DNA from: Pseudonocardia kunmingensis
GTDB taxonomy: Bacteria > Actinomycetota > Actinomycetes > Mycobacteriales > Pseudonocardiaceae
DNA length: 64,000 nucleotides
NCBI RefSeq assembly: GCF_006716445.1
Contig: NZ_VFPA01000004.1
Span: 682,001-746,000 of the forward strand
Direction: 5' to 3'
Part shown: positions 35,176-43,456 of the stretch, in pieces
How positions within the stretch are numbered: position 1 is the first letter of the stretch
Layout of the letters: every line of letters begins with the position of its first letter
Program-made: the position numbers and the translations under genes
Notes under the pieces: model-generated
Database searches by the model: none
The model's input: the letters and a program-made list of their open reading frames with translations, nothing else
What the model was told of the DNA's origin: nothing

Positions 35176-36189
35176 GTGAGCACGATCAAGGACGTCGCCG
35201 AGGCGGCCGGGGTCTCCATCGCGACGGTGTCCCGCGCCCTGCACGGGCAGCCGCGAGTCTCCGAGGCCACCCGGCGACGGGTGCTCACCGTCGCCGCCGA
35301 CCTGCGCTACGTCGCCTCCCCCAGCGCGGCGGGCCTGGCCACCGGGCTCACGCACGCGATCGGTGTGGTCGCGCCGTTCGTGAACCGGTGGTTCTTCGCC
35401 GCGATCGTGCACAGCGCGGAGGAGCGGCTGCGCCGGGCGGGCTACGACCTGCTGCTCTACAGCCTGGGCACCGAGGCCGAGGAGCGGCGCCGCGCCTTCT
35501 CGGGCGCCCTGCTGCGCAAGCGGGTGGACGGCGTGCTCGTGCTCGGCCTGCACCCCGCGGAGGACGAGGTGGCGGCGCTCTCCGCCGCAGGCGGTCCGGT
35601 CGCGATCGTGGGCAAGGACGTGCCGGGCTGGGCCAGCGTGCGCATCGACGACCGGGCCGCCGCCGGGTGCGCCGTGCGGCACCTCCTCGACCTGGGGCAC
35701 CGGCGCATCGGGTTCCTCGGCGGCGAGACCGACGACCCACTGGGCTCGACCCTGCCCGGGGACCGCCGCGCCGGGTACCACGCCGAGCTGAGCGGTGCGG
35801 GGCTGCCCGCCGACCCCGCGCTGGAGGCCGTGGGCGGCTTCACGGTGCGCGGCGGGTACGCCGCCGCCGAACGGCTGCTGCAGCTCGCACACCCACCGAC
35901 GGCGATCTTCGCCGCCTCCGACGAGATGGCGATCGGCGCCGTGCAGGCGATCCGGCGCGCCGGGTTGCGGGTGCCCCTGGACGTCTCGGTGGTGGGCCTC
36001 GACGACCACGAGATGGCCGAGGTCATGGACCTGACCACGGTGGCGCAGCCGGTGGGGGCACAGGGCGAGCTCGCCGCCGAGATGATCCTCACCGCCCTCG
36101 CCGAGCCCGGCAGGCCGCTGCCTGCGGTCACCGTGCCGACCGGGCTGGTGGTGCGCGGCACCACCAGCCGCCCGACGCGTCGGTCCTGA
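35176..36189 (+). CDS. LacI-family repressor of the sugar transporter
   Basis: The product is 337 residues from GTG 35176, 23 bases after the permease. The LacI HTH STIKDVAEAAGVSIATVSRAL is at residues 2-22, the hinge helix SPSAAGLATG near 48-57, and a periplasmic-binding-like ligand domain fills the rest. The AAGCGCTT-type operators at 31552 and 31678 are natural targets. The ligand is probably the transported sugar or a derivative. Confidence 0.93.
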   Translation: MSTIKDVAEAAGVSIATVSRALHGQPRVSEATRRRVLTVAADLRYVASPSAAGLATGLTHAIGVVAPFVNRWFFAAIVHSAEERLRRAGYDLLLYSLGTEAEERRRAFSGALLRKRVDGVLVLGLHPAEDEVAALSAAGGPVAIVGKDVPGWASVRIDDRAAAGCAVRHLLDLGHRRIGFLGGETDDPLGSTLPGDRRAGYHAELSGAGLPADPALEAVGGFTVRGGYAAAERLLQLAHPPTAIFAASDEMAIGAVQAIRRAGLRVPLDVSVVGLDDHEMAEVMDLTTVAQPVGAQGELAAEMILTALAEPGRPLPAVTVPTGLVVRGTTSRPTRRS

Positions 36190-36193
36190 TCGC

Positions 36194-36242
36194 GTGTGCC
36201 GGCCGGACCGCCCCCCACCCGATCTCGGTCCGGCCGGCACAC
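36194..36242. terminator. Hairpin terminator after lacI
   Basis: The perfect arms GTGTGCCGGCCGGACC and GGTCCGGCCGGCACAC flank a 17-base loop, immediately after the stop at 36189. Confidence 0.75.
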
Positions 36243-36311
36243 GGGGAACGACCGTCCCGCCCCGCGCGGCGTTGGGGGCGGTGACGCGGATCACGCAGGC
36301 CCTCCCGGGGA

Positions 36312-36348
36312 CGACGACGGCCCCCGGGCGTACCGGGGGCCGTCGTCG
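36312..36348. terminator. Hairpin terminator of catalase (minus strand)
   Basis: The arms CGACGACGGCCCCCGG and CCGGGGGCCGTCGTCG flank the loop GCGTA, just past the catalase stop at 36360. Confidence 0.75.
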
Positions 36349-36359
36349 CGTGCGATGGC

Positions 36360-37856
36360 TCAGTCGAAGCGGGCGCCGCCTTTCTCGGACTCGCCCTCGG
36401 CCAGCTTCGCCTTGATCGCGGCCTCGATCCTGTCACCGATGGCCTTGTCGATGTTCTTCCAGTACTGGTAGACGCGCTCGCGGATGTCCTCGGACCGCAC
36501 GCCGGACGCGGCACCCGCGACGTTCTCGACCAGCCGATCCCGCTGCTCGTCGCTGAACACCTTGGTGAGCAGGGTGTTGGCCTGGCCGTAGTCGTCGTCC
36601 TCGGCGCGCAGGGTGTAGGCCTGGCGCACCATGTCGCCGTCCACGGCGAAGTGGTTCGAGTAGACCGCCCGGGCGGGGTCGGCCTTCGGGCCGCCCAGCG
36701 AGTTCGGCGCGTACACCGGGTCGGTGACGTTGTCGATCCGCATGGCGCCGTCCTTGGAGTAGCTGTGGACGGGCACGCGCGGGCGGTTGACCGGGATCTG
36801 CTGGTAGTTCACCCCGAGCCGGGCGCGGTGCGCGTCGGCGTAGGAGAACCCGCGGGCCAGCAGCATCTTGTCCGGGGACAGGCCGGTGCCGGGCACCAGG
36901 TTGTTCGGCTGGAACGCCGCCTGCTCCATCTCCGCGTGGAAGTCGGTGACGTTGCGGTTCAACGTCAGCTTGCCGACGTCGATGAGCGGGTAGTCGGCGT
37001 GCGGCCAGACCTTGGTGAGGTCGAACGGGTTGAACCGGTAGGTCCTCGCGTCCTCGAACGGCATGATCTGCATCTTCAGCGTCCAGCTCGGGAACTCCCC
37101 GCGCTCGATCGCCTCGTACAGGTCGCGCTGGTGGTGGTCACCGTCCTCGCCGGCGATCCGGTCGGCGTCGGCCTGGGTGAGGGACTCGATGCCCTGGTCG
37201 GACTTGAAGTGGTACTTCACCCAGAACTGCTCGCCCTGGGCGTTCACCCACGAGTAGGTGTGGCTCGAGTAGCCGTTCATGTGGCGCCAGGTGCGCGGGA
37301 TGCCCCGGTCGCCCATCAGCCACGTCACCTGGTGGGCCGACTCCGGCGACAGCGTCCAGAAGTCCCACTGCATGTCGGCGTCACGCAGGTTGTTGCGCGC
37401 CAGCCGCTTCTGCGAGCGGATGAAGTGCTGGAACTTCATCGGATCGCGGATGAAGAAGACCGGGGTGTTGTTACCGACGATGTCGAGGTTGCCCTCGGAC
37501 GTGTAGAACTTCACGGCGAAGCCGCGCGGGTCGCGCCAGGTGTCGGGGCTGCCCCGCTCACCGGCGACGCTCGAGAACCGGATGACGACGTCGGTCTCGG
37601 TGCCCGGCTGGAACACCGCCGCTCGCGTGTAGGCGCTGACGTCGTTCGTCACCTCGAACTTCCCGAACGCCCCGCCACCCTTGGCGTGCGGCTGGCGCTC
37701 CGGGATGCGCTCCCGGTTGAACTGGGCCATCTGCTCGATCAGGTAGTGGTCCTGGAGCAGGATCGGGCCGTCGGGCCCGATCGTCAGCGAGTGCTCGTCG
37801 CTCGCGACGGGCGCGCCGCTGTCCGTGGTCGTCGCATGCGGTTCGACTGCGGTCAC
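36360..37856 (-). CDS. katA: Monofunctional haem catalase
   Basis: The product is 498 residues from ATG 37856, the size of small-subunit clade catalases. The distal haem His57 is in RQPHAKGGGAFG, the distal Asn in LDIVGNNTPVFFIRDP (about 129-130), and the proximal Tyr in RGFSYADAHRARLG. It destroys hydrogen peroxide in the cytoplasm. The start is only 9 bases after the Fur-type regulator's stop, so the two form one operon controlled by the box at 38316. The gene symbol is a generic assignment. Confidence 0.95.
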   Translation of the reverse strand: MTAVEPHATTTDSGAPVASDEHSLTIGPDGPILLQDHYLIEQMAQFNRERIPERQPHAKGGGAFGKFEVTNDVSAYTRAAVFQPGTETDVVIRFSSVAGERGSPDTWRDPRGFAVKFYTSEGNLDIVGNNTPVFFIRDPMKFQHFIRSQKRLARNNLRDADMQWDFWTLSPESAHQVTWLMGDRGIPRTWRHMNGYSSHTYSWVNAQGEQFWVKYHFKSDQGIESLTQADADRIAGEDGDHHQRDLYEAIERGEFPSWTLKMQIMPFEDARTYRFNPFDLTKVWPHADYPLIDVGKLTLNRNVTDFHAEMEQAAFQPNNLVPGTGLSPDKMLLARGFSYADAHRARLGVNYQQIPVNRPRVPVHSYSKDGAMRIDNVTDPVYAPNSLGGPKADPARAVYSNHFAVDGDMVRQAYTLRAEDDDYGQANTLLTKVFSDEQRDRLVENVAGAASGVRSEDIRERVYQYWKNIDKAIGDRIEAAIKAKLAEGESEKGGARFD

Positions 37857-37865
37857 GGGTACTCC

Positions 37866-38297
37866 TCACTTCTCGTGGTGGGTGCGCTGGCAGTCATGGC
37901 AGAGGCCCCAGAAGACGATCTCGGCCTCGTCGACCAGGTATCCCGCCGCGTCCTCCGGTTCGAGGCACGGGCGGCTCGCGGCGACGCAGTCGACGTCGGT
38001 GGTGCGGCCACACCCGCGACACACCAGGTGGTGGTGGTTGTCCCCGGTGCGCGTCTCGTACCGGGCCGCCGATCCGGCCGGTTCGATCCGGCGGAGCAGG
38101 CCGGCGGCCGTGCACGCGGCGAGGACGTCGTACACGGCCTGGGTGGAGACCCGCCGGTGGTTCGCCCGTACGAGCGACGCCACGGCGTCTGCGGTGGCGT
38201 GCGGGTGCCCGGCCAGCACGTCGAGCACCGCGAGGCGGGGTGCGGTGACCCGCAGTCCCGCTTCCCGGAGCCGGAGCGCCACGTCGTCTGCTGCCAT
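37866..38297 (-). CDS. Fur-family peroxide-responsive regulator (FurA/CatR type)
   Basis: The product is 143 residues from ATG 38297; ATG 38315 would add six. The winged HTH (about 15-75) contains LRVTAPRLAVLDVL and RRVSTQAVYDVLAACTAAGLL. Metal sites are NHHHLVCRGCG (Cys93, Cys96) and GLCHDCQ (Cys133, Cys136). Pairing with a catalase is the CatR/catA or FurA/katG arrangement, so H2O2 derepression is expected. The promoter geometry fits a leaderless transcript beginning at ATG 38297. Confidence 0.92.
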   Translation of the reverse strand: MAADDVALRLREAGLRVTAPRLAVLDVLAGHPHATADAVASLVRANHRRVSTQAVYDVLAACTAAGLLRRIEPAGSAARYETRTGDNHHHLVCRGCGRTTDVDCVAASRPCLEPEDAAGYLVDEAEIVFWGLCHDCQRTHHEK

Positions 38298-38315
38298 CGC
38301 CGTCCACTCGACCAT

Positions 38316-38335
38316 CTTTTCTGGAATGAGTCAAG
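38316..38335 (-). promoter_or_regulatory. FurA-type box overlapping the fur promoter
   Basis: The minus strand reads CTTGACTCATTCCAGAAAAG, very like the mycobacterial furA operator (TTGACT-n-ATTCCAGAAA). TTGACT also serves as -35; 17 bases later TCGAGT could be -10, putting the transcript start at about ATG 38297. It implies autoregulation. Confidence 0.7.
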
Positions 38336-38382
38336 TTAAGGCGGGCGATCCACCCCCGACCGTGGTCGGGCACGATGGGCAC

Positions 38383-39567
38383 GTGGAGGTCGACGCCGCA
38401 TCCGTCCGTGGTCTCGCCGCCTATCGCGGCGTGCTGTCCCTCCCCGGGGTCGGCACGCTCACGGCGGTCTCGTTCCTCGCCCGCCTCCCCGCGTCCGCCG
38501 CCCCCATCACGATCACGCTGCACGTCGTGCTGACCCTCGGGCACGGGTACGCGGCCGCGGGGCTCGCCGGCGCCGCGGCGACCGTCGGCATGGCGATCGG
38601 GGCGCCGCTGCTCGGGCGGCTCGTCGACCGGCGCGGCCTGCGCACGATGCTCGCGCTCACGCTCAGCGCCCAGGCCGTCTTCTGGAGCGTGGCGCCCTTC
38701 CTGTCCTACCCGGCACTCCTGGCCGGTGCCCTGCTCGGCGGCCTGCTCGGCGTGCCCGTCTTCTCGGTCACGCGCCAGTCGATCGCCGCGATGGTGCCCG
38801 CGGCACGCAGGCGGCCCGCCTTCGCGCTCGACTCCATGTCGGTCGAGGTCTCCTACATGGTCGGCCCCGCCGTCGGCACCCTGCTCGCCCTGCAGGCCTC
38901 GACGACGGCCGCGATGTGGACCGTCGGGGCCGGCTGGCTGGTGGCGGGCGGTGCCCTCGCGCTGCTCAACCCGCCCACCCGGGCGCCGCAGGACGCGAGC
39001 GGCGCACCCCCGCCGCCGGTGCGGCAGTGGCTGGACCGGCGCCTGCTCGCGGCCCTGCTCGCCACCAGTGCGGCGGTCATGGTGGTGTTCGGCACCGAGC
39101 TGTCGATGATCGCCGGGCTCGAGCGCACCGGGCAGGCCGGCTGGATCCCGCTGGTCAACGCCGTCTGGTGCCTGGCATCGATCGTCGGCGGGTTCCTCTA
39201 CGGGGCGGCCCGGCGCTCCCGCCCGCTCCCGGCGCTGGTCGCGTTCCTCGGGGTCGCCACGCTGCCGCTCGCGCTGGCGGGGCCGTGGTGGTCCTGGGCG
39301 CTGCTGCTCGTGCCGGCCGGGCTGCTGATGGCCCCTTCCGTGGCGGCGAGCTCCGAGACGGTCAGCGCACTGGCGCCCGAGCACGTCCGCGGGCTCGTCA
39401 CCGGGCTGCACGGCTCGGCCATCACCCTCGGCGCCGCCATCGCCACCCCGCTCGCCGGGCTCGTCGTGGACCGCGCCTCGCCCGCGGCCGCGGTCGTCGT
39501 CCTCGGATCGGTCGGGGTGGCCGTCGCCCTGCTCGTGGCCCTGCTGGGACGACCCCGGAGCAGCTGA
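38383..39567 (+). CDS. MFS transporter (12-TM)
   Basis: The product is 394 residues from GTG 38383; ATG 38326 is in frame but lies inside the fur promoter. TM1 starts at about residue 15 (GVGTLTAVSFLARLP), the motif-A-like loop LLGRLVDRRGLRTMLAL is near 70, and a central loop with APPPPVRQW splits two six-helix halves. The substrate is unknown. It is divergent from fur. Confidence 0.85.
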   Translation: MEVDAASVRGLAAYRGVLSLPGVGTLTAVSFLARLPASAAPITITLHVVLTLGHGYAAAGLAGAAATVGMAIGAPLLGRLVDRRGLRTMLALTLSAQAVFWSVAPFLSYPALLAGALLGGLLGVPVFSVTRQSIAAMVPAARRRPAFALDSMSVEVSYMVGPAVGTLLALQASTTAAMWTVGAGWLVAGGALALLNPPTRAPQDASGAPPPPVRQWLDRRLLAALLATSAAVMVVFGTELSMIAGLERTGQAGWIPLVNAVWCLASIVGGFLYGAARRSRPLPALVAFLGVATLPLALAGPWWSWALLLVPAGLLMAPSVAASSETVSALAPEHVRGLVTGLHGSAITLGAAIATPLAGLVVDRASPAAAVVVLGSVGVAVALLVALLGRPRSS

Positions 39568-39645
39568 GCGGGGAGCAGTCACGCCCCGAGGTGGCCGTCA
39601 CTCCCTCAGCTTCGTCTCAACCGATCTAGGGCAGACTTCGAACCG

Positions 39646-40677
39646 ATGACCGCACCGCCGGACCGGCTCTCCCCCGCCGCCTCGCCGGCCCCGCGCCCGC
39701 GGGGTCACCGGCGCCGCCGCGGCGTCGCCCGCTACCTCGTTGCGGTCGTGTTCTCCCTGGTCGTGGCCATTCCGGCGCTGCCGGACCTGCTGTTCGGGCT
39801 CGACCGCCGCAGCCCCTTCGTGCAGCTCGTGTCCTTCCGTCCGTGGATCCTCTGCGGAGTGGCGGGCCTGCTCGTGCTGCTGCTCGTGGTGCTGGTGTTC
39901 GAACGCCGGGTGCTGCCGTTCGTCGCGGGCGTGCTCGCCGTGCTCCTCGTCGGGGCGGGGATGGTGCTGCCGCGCGCCCTGCCGGACCCCGTGCCCACGG
40001 GCGGCGCGCCGCTGCGGGTGCTGGCGTTCAACACCTTCGAGGGCGACGCCGACGTCGACGCGGTGGCGCGGCTGATCGAGGCGACCCGGCCGGACGCGGT
40101 GGCGCTCGTCGAGGCGGGCGACGACTACGCGGAGCGGCTCGCGCCGCTGGTGGAACCACTCGGCTACGCGCTGCACGCCACCGACTCGCGCAGGGACGTG
40201 CAGGGGGTCACCGCGGTGGTGTCCGACCGGCTCGGCGACGTCGACGTGCGGATCGGCGAGGAGACCTCGTCCTTCCCGTACGTCGAGGTCACCGGGGGCG
40301 GTCTGGGCGAGCTGCGCTTCGTGGCCTTCCACTCGGTGGCCCCGGTGCCCGGCTCCGTGCCGGACTGGAACTCCGACCTCGCGCTGCTGCCGCAGTGGTG
40401 CAGCGGGCCCACCCCCGCGGTGGTGGCGGGCGACTTCAACGCCACCCTCGACCACTCGGCGCTGCGCGCCGGTACGGCCGGCTGCGGCGACGCCGGGGAG
40501 CAGCGCGGCGCCGGCCTCGTCCCGACGTGGGGACCGAGCCCCCGGATCCGCGGGCTGGGCCCGCAGATCGACCACGTGTTCGCCACCGACGGGATCACCG
40601 CCGAGACGTTCGACGTGCACGACGTGGCGGACAGCGACCACAGGGCGGTCGTCACCACGCTGCGCCTACCCGGCTGA
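39646..40677 (+). CDS. Membrane-anchored endonuclease/exonuclease/phosphatase-family protein
   Basis: The product is 343 residues from ATG 39646. It has three N-terminal transmembrane helices (about 28-48, 66-84, 90-108), then an EEP domain. LRVLAFNTFEGDAD, ALVEAG, VVAGDFNATLDHSALR and the C-terminal SDHRAV carry the Asn, Glu, Asp and His active-site residues. It is probably a metal-dependent phosphoesterase acting at or outside the membrane. Confidence 0.9.
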   Translation: MTAPPDRLSPAASPAPRPRGHRRRRGVARYLVAVVFSLVVAIPALPDLLFGLDRRSPFVQLVSFRPWILCGVAGLLVLLLVVLVFERRVLPFVAGVLAVLLVGAGMVLPRALPDPVPTGGAPLRVLAFNTFEGDADVDAVARLIEATRPDAVALVEAGDDYAERLAPLVEPLGYALHATDSRRDVQGVTAVVSDRLGDVDVRIGEETSSFPYVEVTGGGLGELRFVAFHSVAPVPGSVPDWNSDLALLPQWCSGPTPAVVAGDFNATLDHSALRAGTAGCGDAGEQRGAGLVPTWGPSPRIRGLGPQIDHVFATDGITAETFDVHDVADSDHRAVVTTLRLPG

Positions 40678-40697
40678 GCCGAGGCCCCGCCCCAGAC

Positions 40698-40746
40698 GAC
40701 GAACGGCACTCTCGTCGGTACCTAACCGACGAGAGTGCCGTTCGTC
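40698..40746. terminator. 22-bp perfect hairpin between convergent genes (family copy A)
   Basis: The left arm runs 40698-40719 (GACGAACGGCACTCTCGTCGG and T), the right arm 40725-40746 and the loop is ACCTA. It lies between the stops at 40677 and 40754. A near-identical copy is at 59721-59769. Confidence 0.85.
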
Positions 40747-40753
40747 AGGTGGG

Positions 40754-41881
40754 TCAGCCGCTCGTCGCGACCGTCTCCGCGATCTCGTAGGTGTTCAGGG
40801 CGGCGCCCTTGCGCAGGTTGTCGCCGCACACGAACAGCTCGAGGGTGTTCGGGAAGTCCAGCGCCTGCCGGACCCGGCCCACCCACGTCGGGTCGCCGCC
40901 GACCGCGTCGGCCGGGGTGGGCCACTCGCCGGCCGCCGGGTCGTCCCGCAGCACGATCGAGGGCTGCTCCGCGAGCACCTTGCGCGCCGCCTCCACGGAC
41001 ACCTCACGCGCGAACGTGGCGTGCACCGAGAGGGAGTGCGTGGTGACGACCGGGACGCGCACGCAGGTGGCCGAGACCTTCAGGTCCGGGATCCCGAGGA
41101 TCTTGCGCGCCTCGTTGCGGACCTTGAGCTCCTCCGAGGACCACCCGTCGTCCTTGAGCGATCCCGCCCACGGCACGACGTTGAGCGCGAGCGGCGCCGG
41201 GAACGGCGAGGCGGCCGGGTCGAGCCCGGCGGCGGCCAGCGCCTCGGCGACGTCGCCGCCGCGCACCCCGACGTCGCGACCGGAGACCGCGGCGAGCTCG
41301 GCGTAGAGCCGGTCGATGCCGCCCTGGCCCGCACCGGACGCGGCCTGGTAGGACGCCACGACCAGCGCCTCCAGCCCGAACTCGCGGTGCAGGGCGCCCA
41401 TCGCGGCCATCATCGACAGCGTGGTGCAGTTGGGGTTGGAGATGATCCCCTTCGGCCGCTCCGCGGCCTTCTCGGCGTTCACCTCCGGCACCACCAGCGG
41501 CACGTCGGGATCCATCCGGAACGCACCGGAGTTGTCGACGGCGACCGCGCCGCGCTCCGCCGCGATCGGAGCCCACTGCGCGCTGACCTCGTCGGGAACG
41601 TCGAACAGCGCCACGTCCACGCCGTCGAAGACCTCCGGCGCGAGCGCCAGCACGGTGACGTCCTCGCCGCGCACCCGCAGCACCTTGCCCGCCGAGCGGG
41701 GGGATGCGACGAGCCGGATCTCCGACCACGGCACGTCCGGCCTGCCGTCGATGATCTCGATCATCGTGGAACCGACGGCGCCCGTGGCACCGACGATCGC
41801 GAGCACCGGGCCGCGTTCGTGCCGGCCGTGCTCGTGGCGCCCGTGCTGCTCGTGGGCGAAGCTCTCTGCCATCCCGCTCAC
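40754..41881 (-). CDS. asd: Aspartate-semialdehyde dehydrogenase
   Basis: The product is 375 residues from GTG 41881, overlapping the ask stop; ATG 41872 is an alternative. NADP-binding VLAIVGATGAVGSTM is near residues 26-40 and catalytic Cys152 sits in SNPNCTT. QAASGAGQGG and RVPVVTTHSL are further family motifs. It reduces aspartyl phosphate to the semialdehyde for lysine/DAP, threonine and methionine. The N-terminus is unusual, with a His-rich extension (HEQHGRHEHGRHERG) before the fold. Confidence 0.95.
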   Translation of the reverse strand: MSGMAESFAHEQHGRHEHGRHERGPVLAIVGATGAVGSTMIEIIDGRPDVPWSEIRLVASPRSAGKVLRVRGEDVTVLALAPEVFDGVDVALFDVPDEVSAQWAPIAAERGAVAVDNSGAFRMDPDVPLVVPEVNAEKAAERPKGIISNPNCTTLSMMAAMGALHREFGLEALVVASYQAASGAGQGGIDRLYAELAAVSGRDVGVRGGDVAEALAAAGLDPAASPFPAPLALNVVPWAGSLKDDGWSSEELKVRNEARKILGIPDLKVSATCVRVPVVTTHSLSVHATFAREVSVEAARKVLAEQPSIVLRDDPAAGEWPTPADAVGGDPTWVGRVRQALDFPNTLELFVCGDNLRKGAALNTYEIAETVATSG

Positions 41882-43143
41882 CGTCCCGTTCCCGCGTGCA
41901 CCACGGCCTGCTCGTCGCCGCCGAGGTCGAACGCCGCGTGCAGGGCGCTAACGGCGGTGTCGAGCTGGTCCGGCCGGCACACCACGGAGATGCGGATCTC
42001 CGAGGTGTTCATGGTCTCGATGTTGATCCCTGCGTTGGAGAGCGCCTCGCAGAACGTGGCCGTGACGCCCGGGTGGGAGCGCATCCCGGCGCCCACCAGC
42101 GACACCTTCCCGACCTCCTCGTCGTGCAGCACCTCCCCGAAGCCGATCTCGGGCTGCGCCGCGCTGAGGGCGGCCACCGCGCGGGGGCCGTCGCTGCGCG
42201 GGAGCGTGAAGGTGATGTCGGTGCGGTTCGCCGAGGTGCGGCCGACGTTCTGCAGCACCATGTCGATGTTGATGTCGGCGTCCGCGACCGTGCGGAAGAT
42301 GCGGGCCGCCATGCCGGGGGTGTCGGGCACGTCGGTGACGGTGATCTTGGCCTCGGACCGGTCGTGCGCGACCCCGGTGAGAATCGCCTTTTCCACGGGA
42401 ATCTCCTCGATCGAGCCGGTGACGAGCGATCCCGGCTTGTCGTTGTACGAGCTGCGCACCCGCAGCGGGACGTTGTAGCGCCGCGCGTACTCGACGGCGC
42501 GCAGATGCAGGATCTTGGCGCCGCAGGCGGCCATCTCCAGCATCTCCTCGTAGGTGATCGTCTCGCGCCGCTGCGCGTCGGGCACGATCCGCGGGTCGGC
42601 CGTGTAGATGCCGTCCACGTCGGAGTAGATCTCGCAGACGTCGGCGTCCAGCGCGGCGGCCAGCGCCACCGCGGTGGTGTCCGAGCCGCCCCGGCCGAGC
42701 GTGGTGACGTCCTTCGAGTCCTGGCTCACGCCCTGGAACCCGGCGACCAGCACGATCGACCCCTCGTCGAGCGCCTCGCGCAACCGCTGCGGGTTGACCT
42801 GCACGATGCGGGCGTCCCCGTGCTTGGACGTGGTGACCATGCCGGCCTGCGAACCGGTGAACGAGCGGGCCTGCACGCCGAGCGAGTGGATCGCCATCGC
42901 GACGAGCGCGTTGGACATGCGCTCACCCGCAGTGAGCAGCATGTCCAGCTCGCGCGGCGGCGGGGCGGGCGACACCTGGTCGGCGAGCTCGAGCAGCTCG
43001 TCCGTGGTGTCGCCCATCGCCGAGCACACCACGACGACGTCGTTGCCCTCTTTGTGCGTGCGGACGATCCGTTCGGCGACCTTCTTGATGCGGTCCGCGT
43101 CCTGGACGGATGATCCGCCGTACTTCTGCACGACGAGGGCCAC
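41878..43143 (-). CDS. ask: Aspartate kinase
   Basis: The product is 421 residues from GTG 43143 with AGGAGGTCGGCG. The kinase motif VQKYGGSSVQDADR is at residues 5-18, GRGGSDTTAVALAAALDAD near 160-180, and two C-terminal ACT domains run from about 265 for amino-acid feedback. It phosphorylates aspartate. In many actinobacteria an internal start makes the separate beta subunit; a candidate is not evident by eye. It overlaps asd, forming the classic ask-asd operon. Confidence 0.95.
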   Translation of the reverse strand: MALVVQKYGGSSVQDADRIKKVAERIVRTHKEGNDVVVVCSAMGDTTDELLELADQVSPAPPPRELDMLLTAGERMSNALVAMAIHSLGVQARSFTGSQAGMVTTSKHGDARIVQVNPQRLREALDEGSIVLVAGFQGVSQDSKDVTTLGRGGSDTTAVALAAALDADVCEIYSDVDGIYTADPRIVPDAQRRETITYEEMLEMAACGAKILHLRAVEYARRYNVPLRVRSSYNDKPGSLVTGSIEEIPVEKAILTGVAHDRSEAKITVTDVPDTPGMAARIFRTVADADINIDMVLQNVGRTSANRTDITFTLPRSDGPRAVAALSAAQPEIGFGEVLHDEEVGKVSLVGAGMRSHPGVTATFCEALSNAGINIETMNTSEIRISVVCRPDQLDTAVSALHAAFDLGGDEQAVVHAGTGR

Positions 43144-43456
43144 CGCCGACCTCCTGTCCTGGCCGCGCGGACTGCACCGCGCGGGCCTCAAGGGCTCATC
43201 ATCCGGTGGCAGGCACGCCGGCGACGTGCACCACCGGGTGCTGGTCGGGAAACCACCCTACCGGTCGGATGGCCGCTCGCCGACCGGAATGGCCCAGCCC
43301 ACAGGCATCGCCGGCGCATCCATCCACAGGCCCGGCGGCCGCCGTGATCGCAGGGGGTGCGGCGTGAGCTGCGCGGATGCCGCGCCCGTGGCGGCCCGGC
43401 CCGTCGCGGCCCGCGGACGGCCCCCTCGTGTCACCGGCCCGGCCTACCCTGCTCAC
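43144..43456. other. Divergent promoter region of ask and the helicase-associated gene
   Basis: No gene is supported. TACCCT at 43446-43451 lies six bases before ATG 43457, which would give a leaderless transcript for the plus-strand gene. The ask promoter should lie near 43170-43260. Confidence 0.4.
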
